Source of the DNA: Rhodovulum strictum | GTDB lineage: Bacteria; Pseudomonadota; Alphaproteobacteria; Rhodobacterales; Rhodobacteraceae | Reading direction: 5' to 3' | Assembly: GCF_009649175.1 (NCBI RefSeq) | Contig: NZ_WJPO01000005.1 | Coordinates: forward strand, 100,687-164,686 | DNA length: 64,000 nt | Part shown: one piece after another, positions 58,443 through 64,000 of the stretch | Position numbering within the stretch: position 1 is the first letter of the stretch | How the letters are laid out: each line of letters begins with the position of its first letter | Notes under the pieces: generated by a model | What the model was told of the DNA's origin: nothing | The model's input: only the letters and a program-made list of their open reading frames with translations | The model's database searches: none | Made by a program: the position numbers and the translations under genes

Positions 58443-58748
58443 GGTTCCACGCTAACATGATTTTCGGCTTTCACGAAGCGCTCGGCGCCTGTATTTCGAG
58501 TCAGGTGCTGCGTCCTTTGCATCGCGCCGGGAAAATTTCTGCAAACGCTTGAATACATGAGATTTCCTGGAATGACCGCAACTTCGCCGGACAGGGGGCG
58601 GCTCGCCTATGGGTTTTGATGCCGCAGAGGACTACAACCTCAAGGACATCAGAATCAGTCGGGGCACAGCGGCCGGGTGCGGCATTCGGCGCGGGATCGG
58701 GCAAATCACAACGGGATGTGCGGAGGCATGTCCGGGGGAATGCAAGCG
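58443..58748. other. intergenic region upstream of the DUF4177 gene
   Basis: A 306-bp gap, lower in GC than its surroundings, between two divergent genes. It must carry both promoters. I found no convincing -35/-10 pair, RNA gene or repeat. Confidence 0.4.
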
Positions 58749-59156
58749 ATGACGGTCTATGAATACAAGGTGCTGCCCGCGCCCGAGCGGGGCAAGCGGG
58801 TCAAGGGAACGAACGGGGCGGCGGACCGGTTCGCGCTGGCGCTGACCGAGATCCTGAACGCGATGGCGGCCGAGGGCTGGGAATATCAGCGCGCCGAAAG
58901 CCTGCCCTGCACCGAGCGCAAGGGGCTGACCGGGCGGATCGAGGTCACGCAGAACCTGCTGGTGTTCCGCCGTGCCCGGCCCGAGGGTACGGCACGCCCC
59001 CTGCCCGCCAGCCCCGAGGCGATCGCGGCGGCGGCGGCGGCCTCGCTCTCGCCCTTTGCCGGGCGGGGGTTCGCACCGACCCTGGGCGCGCCCAGCCGCG
59101 AGGCGGCGCCGCGGCCGGTGCGCCGGCTGGGGCCCGCGCAGGGCGACGACAGCTAG
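58749..59156 (+). CDS. DUF4177 domain protein
   Basis: A 135-residue protein with an N-terminal DUF4177-like part (MTVYEYKVLPAPERG, ILNAMAAEGWEYQRAE, NLLVFRR) and an Ala/Pro-rich basic tail. Its function is not known. The ATG at 58749 is favoured over in-frame ATGs 9 and 21 bp upstream because a G-run (GGGGG) lies about 10 nt before it. It is convergent with bolA, overlapping by 4 bp. Confidence 0.75.
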   Translation: MTVYEYKVLPAPERGKRVKGTNGAADRFALALTEILNAMAAEGWEYQRAESLPCTERKGLTGRIEVTQNLLVFRRARPEGTARPLPASPEAIAAAAAASLSPFAGRGFAPTLGAPSREAAPRPVRRLGPAQGDDS

Positions 59157-59422
59157 TCCGGGGCCTGAACCTGGATGTCGAGCGCCAACGCATGGATGCG
59201 GGCGACCAGATCGGGACCGAGGGCGCGGTGGATGGCGCGGTGCCGCTCGATCCGCGAGAGCGGCGCAAGGGCGGGCGCGGCGATGGTGACGCGGAAATGC
59301 GTCTCGCCCCCTTCGCGCCAGCCGGAATGGCCGCGGTGACGCTCGCTGTCGTCGACGACTTCCAGCCGCTCGGGGGCAAGTGCTGCCTCAAGCCGCCCAC
59401 GGATTTCCTCGGCAATACTCAT
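59153..59422 (-). CDS. BolA-family protein
   Basis: An 89-residue BolA with the conserved V-D-D-S-x-x-H-x-G-H segment (VVDDSERHRGHSGW) and THFRVTI, RHRAIHRAL. Family members bind monothiol glutaredoxins and iron-sulfur clusters or act as morphogenes. The short gap to the divergent J-domain gene (76 bp) and their common pairing in alphaproteobacteria suggest co-regulation. Confidence 0.92.
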   Translation of the reverse strand: MSIAEEIRGRLEAALAPERLEVVDDSERHRGHSGWREGGETHFRVTIAAPALAPLSRIERHRAIHRALGPDLVARIHALALDIQVQAPD

Positions 59423-59498
59423 TTTTCGCCCTCTGCCCCCTTCATTCTCACACTCAACTGACTAAACTCTCTGGTCCGAGTCGCAAAGGGCACAGGCC

Positions 59499-60125
59499 AT
59501 GACGAAAACCGACCCATTCGGGTTCGACATCTCCGTCTCGGCGGACAAGAAGAAGCGCACGCGCGGACGGCGCGGCATGTCTGGCGCGTTCGAGACCTCT
59601 CAGCGGGTCTGCGAGCATCCGGGCTGCACCCTGTCGGGTCAGTATCGTGCGCCGAAATCGCCCGATCACCTCGACGAGTACCTGTGGTTCTGCAAGGACC
59701 ATGTGCGCGAATACAACCTGCGCTGGAACTTCTTCCACGGCGTCACCGAGGAGGAATTCGAGGCCCAGGTCGACAAGGACCGGGTCTGGGAGCGCGAGAC
59801 GCGGCCCTTCGGCAATCGTGACGAACAGCGCGCCTGGTCGCGGCTGGGCGTGGACGATCCGATGCAGGTGCTGGGCGAGAACGCCACCCGCAACCCGGGC
59901 CGCAAGCAGGGCGCAACGCGACGGCTGCCGCCGACCGAACGCAAGGCGCTGGAAATCCTGGGCGCCGAGGACAACTGGACCAAGCTGGAAATCCGCAAGC
60001 AATACAAGTCGCTGGTCAAGGATCTGCACCCGGACATGAATGGCGGCAACCGCGCCGACGAGGACCGGTTGCAGGAGGTCGTCTGGGCCTGGGACCAGAT
60101 CAAGGACAGCCGCAGCTTTCGCTGA
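59499..60125 (+). CDS. J-domain (DnaJ-like) protein
   Basis: A 208-residue protein whose C-terminal J domain (about 145-208) has the HPD motif in KDLHPDMNGGN and so should stimulate an Hsp70 ATPase. The N-terminal part contains a Cys/His set (CEHPGC-x24-CKDH) that may bind a metal. It is divergent from bolA. The co-chaperone's client is unknown. Confidence 0.9.
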   Translation: MTKTDPFGFDISVSADKKKRTRGRRGMSGAFETSQRVCEHPGCTLSGQYRAPKSPDHLDEYLWFCKDHVREYNLRWNFFHGVTEEEFEAQVDKDRVWERETRPFGNRDEQRAWSRLGVDDPMQVLGENATRNPGRKQGATRRLPPTERKALEILGAEDNWTKLEIRKQYKSLVKDLHPDMNGGNRADEDRLQEVVWAWDQIKDSRSFR

Positions 60126-60172
60126 GACCGGGTGCCTGCGCGTTGCCCGGCCCGAGGGATCGCCGCCGTCAC

Positions 60173-60224
60173 GACGGGGGCGCTGCCCCCCGTCCTTCGG
60201 CCTCTCCCCGGGATATTCGCGGCC
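60173..60224 (+). repeat. dispersed intergenic hairpin repeat, copy 4 (truncated)
   Basis: Stem GACGGGGG/CCCCCGTC (60173-60194) is followed by CTCTCCCCGGGATATTCGCGGCC; the AGAAGAA tail is lost just before IS sequence at 60243. Confidence 0.5.
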
Positions 60225-60242
60225 TTATGTAGGTGTTCAATA

Positions 60243-60324
60243 GGCATTGTTGCAGAACTCTCGCCGTGAAGGATTCACATCACGAATCCATGCAGTTAGG
60301 GTCAGGACCGGCACTGTTGCACAA
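60243..60324. mobile_element. two IS5-like element ends in direct orientation
   Basis: GGCATTGTTGCAGAA (60243-60257) and GGCACTGTTGCACAA (60310-60324) are near-identical and resemble IS5-family (IS427-type) terminal repeats. On the minus strand the sequence before them reads as a transposase-type tail (VNPSRREFCNNAY). No full transposase is present; the rest of 60126-60539 has no gene. Confidence 0.5.
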
Positions 60325-60539
60325 ATCGGCTGAGGTCCGGAATTCCCCTTTCCCCGGACGGACTTACCCCCCAACTTCGACACTTCGCCGTAGATTTGAG
60401 CCCGATTTGGCGGGGCGGAGTTCAATAAAGCAAGGGCTCTTCGCGTGCGGAAAGCCCGATTTTGACGAAAGTCATGTTGTGGCACGTCGTATCATGCGCG
60501 GCTATTTCAGTATGACGCATCAGATTATAATGTTGCGAC

Positions 60540-60870
60540 ATGTACACGAAGATCACGAGATCCGGCGGGCGCCAGTATCTGCAACTGGTCGAGGGCTATC
60601 GCAACGATGAGGGCAAGGTCCGCCATCGGGTCGTCGCCAACCTCGGCCGACTGGAAGACTTGAACCCCGCGAAGCTCGATCCCCTGATCAACGGCCTGAA
60701 CCGGGCCATGGGGCGGAGCGACAACACCGCGTTTCCCGTCGAGATCGAAAGCTCCAAGGCCTATGGCAACGTCTTTGCCCTGCACGAACTTTGGAAAGAC
60801 CTTGGCTTCGACCGCGCCCTTGGACGCGCGATGCGATCCGGGCGGCGCAAGATCGAGGCAGATGCCGTCG
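60540..60870 (+). pseudogene. 5' fragment of an IS1634-type transposase gene
   Basis: From ATG 60540 the product MYTKITRSGGRQYLQLVEGY continues with NDEGKVRHRVVANLGRLEDL, a typical IS1634/IS4-type transposase start. Similarity ends near RRKIEADA (about 60870). The frame runs on to 61154 but only through inverted transposase sequence and the start of another gene. Confidence 0.7.
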
Positions 60871-60914
60871 CCATTGTCTCTCGGACCGATGGCGCGCCAA
60901 TGGCAACTGCGTGC

Positions 60915-61083
60915 GATGGTCAGGTCACGATCGACCAGGGGGCGGATCTGGCGGGCCAGTTCGGCTTCCACCCGATCGACATTGTCCATCAGCGCATCCA
61001 TCGCCCGCAGGAGGTGGTGATGTTCGATCTTGGCCGGCATCTCGGGCATGCTACCCGCCTGGTCGGAGGCTTTCGTTTCCCAG
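60915..61083 (-). pseudogene. inverted internal fragment of the same IS1634-type transposase
   Basis: Read on the minus strand, HHHLLRAMDALMDNVDRVEA and ELARQIRPLVDRDLTI are internal transposase sequence that should follow the 60540 fragment in direct orientation. Here it is inverted and ends about 45 bp beyond it, so the element has been rearranged by an inversion or a second insertion. No catalytic DDE core remains. Confidence 0.6.
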
Positions 61084-61087
61084 CCGT

Positions 61088-61783
61088 TCATCGGTTCGCT
61101 CGCCCGTATATTGCGCCGAGCATCACAGGATCGATGACCCGAAGCGAACGATAGCCGAGCGTGATGACGCCCTTCGCCTCCAAATCGCGCAGGATGGGCG
61201 TGAGCGAACTTCGGGAGAGGTTGGCGACCGCGCCCAGTTCCTCCTTGGACAGATTGACCTCGGGATACTCCGGTGGAGTTGTGTCCCGTAGGCCGGAAAG
61301 TCGCATGAGGACCGCAAGAAACCGCCGACGACCATCGGGGATCATCCCGTCGGCGGCTATGCCGGTGGCAACGTCGAAATGCTCGAGGGCAAGACGGCCG
61401 AACTCGCGCCAGTACTGGGGCTTGCGGGAAAGAAGGCCGCGCAAACGGAGCATCGGGACCCCGAAGAACACGCTCTCCCGCAGGGCCCGGACACCGACCA
61501 CCCGTGCTCTTCCATCGAAGAGCGTTCCTTCGCCGAGCCAGTGTCCGCGATGCAGCACGAAGGCCGTCCGCATCAGGTGGTCGGAATGTGCGAACTCGAT
61601 CGCGACGCTTCCGGACTCGAGGCCCCAGAGCGCGCCGGTCTCGTCCCCCGTGTGGTAGAGGTATTGGCCTGGCGCGATCCTGTGCGGAGTCGATCCCTCG
61701 ATGAGGTCCCGACGAAACTCTGGCGTGGACCGCGAGAGCCATCCCGTCTGGATCAGGGCCGAAGGCTTGGGAAAGGATTTCAT
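61088..61783 (-). CDS. Crp/Fnr-family transcriptional regulator
   Basis: A 231-residue regulator: an N-terminal cyclic-nucleotide-binding-like beta-roll (about 25-130, APGQYLYHTGDETGALWGLE) and a C-terminal Crp-type winged helix (LSKEELGAVANLSRSSLTPIL). No N-terminal Cys cluster is present, so it is not an oxygen-sensing Fnr of the iron-sulfur type. The ATG at 61781-61783 is taken; a TTG 18 codons upstream is in frame and neither has a strong ribosome site. It is divergent from the alkylsulfatase-like gene (181 bp) and probably regulates it. Confidence 0.85.
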   Translation of the reverse strand: MKSFPKPSALIQTGWLSRSTPEFRRDLIEGSTPHRIAPGQYLYHTGDETGALWGLESGSVAIEFAHSDHLMRTAFVLHRGHWLGEGTLFDGRARVVGVRALRESVFFGVPMLRLRGLLSRKPQYWREFGRLALEHFDVATGIAADGMIPDGRRRFLAVLMRLSGLRDTTPPEYPEVNLSKEELGAVANLSRSSLTPILRDLEAKGVITLGYRSLRVIDPVMLGAIYGRANR

Positions 61784-61964
61784 GGTGCAACTGGCCAATT
61801 CTGCACAATCGATACCGTGCCGCCGTGCAGACTTCAACGAAGAGATGCCGCCTGAGACGATCCGATCCGGCGCCGACGGTCATGCGCGTGCTGAATGTGT
61901 CCCACCCGCCCCCCCGCAAGGCGCCACTACTTTCACCGGTCTTGCCTGCAAGGAGACTGCAACG

Positions 61965-63863
61965 ATGACCACCCGCCGCGACCTTCTTTCCGCCGCCCCC
62001 GTCGCGGGAGCATTCCTCGCACTCGGCCCGGCAGCCCTCTCTGTTCCCTCGGCAGCCCGAGCTCAGGAGACGTCGGTCCCCGGTCCCCTCTGGCGCAGCC
62101 CGTCGCTGCGCGAGGAGACTGCAATAGCTGCGAATGGCGCGATAACTACCGCTCCCGTGGCAGGTGCGAACGAACGTCTTGCGATGACCGAAAGGCGCGC
62201 CATCAGGGTAACGCCCGACATCTGGCTTCTCGCAGGCTGGGGCATCGCGCATTCCATGGCCATTCGTGCGCCAGACGGCTGGATCATCATCGACACTGGC
62301 GATTCGACGGGTGCCGCGCAGGAGATGCGCGACGCGCTCGCAACCGCCTTGGGTGAGCCTGTCCGTGTGGCAGCGATCCTACTCACCCACTGGCACTACT
62401 CCGAAGGCACTGCGGCCTGGTCAGACGAGGGCGTCGAACTCTGGGGGCACGAATGGCTGGACAGGAACCGCACGGCCAGCGTGGGTCTCGGTCCTCTCTC
62501 AGGTCTCTTCAAGGCGCGCGCTGTCGCTCAATTCGGCGTGTTCCATCCCCCGGAAGGACCCGACGCCTTCCCCAACAACCTCGGTTTCACCCCTGAAAGG
62601 CTTTTGGCGGAATCGAGCTACCGCGCACCTGATCGGCTGTTCACGAACGGTATCGTCGAGACACTCAAGATCGCCGGCGAAGACGTGACGGTCATGCCGA
62701 ACCGATCGGATGCGACCGACAGCGTGGGATTCTATTTCCCGCGGCTCCGGCTCCTGATCACGAACGCCATGGCGCCGGGGTTCATGTTCAACCTTTCCAC
62801 CCTGCGCGGCGGCCCCTTGCGGGACCCTGATCCCTACCTCGACGATGCCCGTCATCTGGAAACCTACAACGCTGCTATCCTGCTCGATCTGCATGCGGCG
62901 CCGGTTACGGGTGAGGACGCGGTGCTTTCGGCCATTCGCCGCTCCGCTGATCGGATCCGCCTGATCCGCGACCAGTCGCTGCGCATGATCGCGCGCGGCA
63001 TGGACGGGCGAGAGGCGGCGGAGGCGGTCGAAATGCCGACAAGCCTGCGAGAGGACTACGAGTTCTACGGGCAGGTCGAAAGCCAGGTTCGTCAGATCTA
63101 CAATACGGAAGTCAGCTGGTTCGGCAATGACGTCTATGACATCAATCCGCTTCCGGTCCGCGAGGAGGCTCGTCGAACCATCGCGCTCATGGGCGGCCGG
63201 GAAGAGGTGCAGGCCGCTGCAGCGGCTTCTGCCGCAGGGGGCGACATCGCCGGTTGGCAATGGGCGCTGCGACTGACCTCGCTTCTCCTCCAACTCGACT
63301 CGCAGGACCAGGCCGCGCGCGCCACGCGGTCGATCGCCGCCCGCGCGCTTGGCCAGCGCACCACATCGTCTAACGCCCGCGGCTGGTACATCACCGAGGC
63401 GCTGGAGCTTGACGGCAATCTCCTCGCCATGGGCCGGCCGGTCACCATCGGCGAAGTGCGGGCTGTCCTGGGCACGCCGCGGCGCGAGGATCTGATCGCG
63501 GCCGGAACCGCGGCCAGCCTTGCGTTTCTGCGGGTGCTCGTGGACCCGGACCAGGCTGGAGAGACCCGCACCGCCTTTACGCTCCAAGTCGAAGGCGACG
63601 AGACGGCATGGCACATCGAGATGCGCAACGGAGTGATCCTGACAGAGCCTGCGACCGTGCCGCTGCACGACCACGTGGAACTGACAGCCGATGAGCTCGC
63701 CGAGTTCGTCCTCGGCCTCGCCGCACCGGCATCGGACTCGCCGCTCGCCGTCCTCGATGCTGCGCTCGACCGCAGCGGGTTCGTCTTCCTTCCTGCCTCC
63801 CCAGCCGCGGTTCTGGACGACCCTGCCGCGGAGGTGCACCTGCTGGGCGAGGGCTCGCAGTAG
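61965..63863 (+). CDS. alkylsulfatase-like MBL-fold protein with altered metal site
   Basis: An exported protein of 632 residues. A twin-arginine signal (TTRRDLLSAAPVAGAF) precedes an MBL-fold domain, an alkylsulfatase dimerisation region (SLREDYEFYGQV) and a C-terminal SCP2-like lipid-binding domain (about 510-620). Active class III alkylsulfatases have THxHxDH; here residues 141-147 read T-H-W-H-Y-S-E, and later Glu ligands are also changed (LITNAMAPG). It may be a different hydrolase or a pseudoenzyme. AAGGAG lies 10 nt before the ATG. Third-codon choice is less biased than in the core genes, and IS debris flanks it: signs of transfer. Confidence 0.82.
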   Translation: MTTRRDLLSAAPVAGAFLALGPAALSVPSAARAQETSVPGPLWRSPSLREETAIAANGAITTAPVAGANERLAMTERRAIRVTPDIWLLAGWGIAHSMAIRAPDGWIIIDTGDSTGAAQEMRDALATALGEPVRVAAILLTHWHYSEGTAAWSDEGVELWGHEWLDRNRTASVGLGPLSGLFKARAVAQFGVFHPPEGPDAFPNNLGFTPERLLAESSYRAPDRLFTNGIVETLKIAGEDVTVMPNRSDATDSVGFYFPRLRLLITNAMAPGFMFNLSTLRGGPLRDPDPYLDDARHLETYNAAILLDLHAAPVTGEDAVLSAIRRSADRIRLIRDQSLRMIARGMDGREAAEAVEMPTSLREDYEFYGQVESQVRQIYNTEVSWFGNDVYDINPLPVREEARRTIALMGGREEVQAAAAASAAGGDIAGWQWALRLTSLLLQLDSQDQAARATRSIAARALGQRTTSSNARGWYITEALELDGNLLAMGRPVTIGEVRAVLGTPRREDLIAAGTAASLAFLRVLVDPDQAGETRTAFTLQVEGDETAWHIEMRNGVILTEPATVPLHDHVELTADELAEFVLGLAAPASDSPLAVLDAALDRSGFVFLPASPAAVLDDPAAEVHLLGEGSQ

Positions 63864-63923
63864 ATCGCAAAGAAGCCTTCCGCCCCCCCGAAGATGGGAC
63901 CCCCGATCACCTCTGAATTGGGC

Positions 63924-64000
63924 GTAAGCGACCGCCCAGTACCCTCGTTGCCTGAGGTGGTCTGCTGTCCGAGATGACGCCCGTAACGACGGAGGTGTCA
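63924..64000 (+). mobile_element. possible left end of an IS66-type element, cut by the window edge
   Basis: GTAAGCGACCGCCCAG resembles IS66-family termini, which start GTAA. A small frame opens at 63974 (MTPVTTEV), and GGAGGTGTCA at the last bases could be the ribosome site of a gene starting at base 64000. The element lies beyond the window, so this is tentative. Confidence 0.3.

Noticed and set aside
58443..58470. Sigma-54 promoter upstream of the VPLPA-CTERM gene (TGGAACCGTTGCA on the minus strand).
   Set aside because: The GG and GC elements are 7 nt apart instead of the required 10.

Overview
The window is GC-rich alphaproteobacterial chromosome, most probably from the family Rhodobacteraceae. 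Four things point there: a sulfolipid operon in the order sqdB-sqdD-sqdC, a GTTC-N7-GTTC LexA box in front of recA, a VPLPA-type C-terminal sorting signal, and a TRAP cluster of the alpha-keto acid (TakP) type. Most of the window is dense core genome with short overlaps (ATGA/GTGA) inside operons. Insertion-sequence debris sits at about 9.84-9.96 kb and in the last 4 kb. No rRNA, convincing tRNA or CRISPR array was found.

Region by region. 1-3.65 kb: the 5' part of a phosphohexomutase gene, then a quorum-sensing locus (luxI, luxR and a second LuxR-like gene that lacks its DNA-binding domain). 3.8-8.2 kb: an operon of a DUF3141 protein, a MaoC-phosphotransacetylase fusion and acetate kinase. 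8.2-9.7 kb: a ceramidase-like membrane protein and an MBL hydrolase. 9.8-12.3 kb: an IS remnant, then an octaheme cytochrome c with its cytochrome b partner. 12.6-15.5 kb: sqdBDC. 15.5-22.1 kb: formamidase, an FmdB-like zinc ribbon and a complete UrtABCDE-type transporter. 22.3-26.6 kb, divergent from these: a giant sensor fusing an NCS1 transporter, a cysteine-rich module, a histidine kinase and a receiver, followed by its LuxR-type response regulator. 26.6-32.4 kb: esterase, Uup ATPase, recA with LexA box and terminator, hisF-hisE and a small zinc protein. 32.4-36.2 kb: zwf-pgl-pgi. 36.4-40.9 kb: TRAP transporter with an oversized DctM. 41.2-43.7 kb: ilvI-ilvH behind a classical attenuator. 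43.9-51.1 kb: radA-cvpA-purF, an SDR, and surE-pcm-nlpD. 51.1-55.4 kb: tatABC with a translationally coupled ATPase, a solitary ABC ATPase and a lipoprotein transglycosylase. 55.6-60.1 kb: gatB, two broken genes (TPR-like and VPLPA-CTERM), DUF4177, bolA and a J-domain protein. 60.2-64 kb: IS ends, a scrambled IS1634-type transposase, a Crp/Fnr regulator divergent from an alkylsulfatase-like protein with altered metal ligands, and a possible IS66-type end.

The most coherent system is the nitrogen-acquisition block at 15.5-26.6 kb. A transporter-like sensor and response regulator face a formamidase and urea/amide ABC transporter operon, with an 18-bp palindrome (ATACGTC-N4-GACGTAT) in the shared intergenic region. 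A five-part regulon of sensor, regulator, operator, importer and hydrolase can be proposed from sequence alone. Other items of note are the complete ilv attenuator, the quorum-sensing locus with a truncated receptor, the acetate operon in which two accessory domains have lost expected catalytic residues, and a dispersed hairpin repeat present four times between genes.
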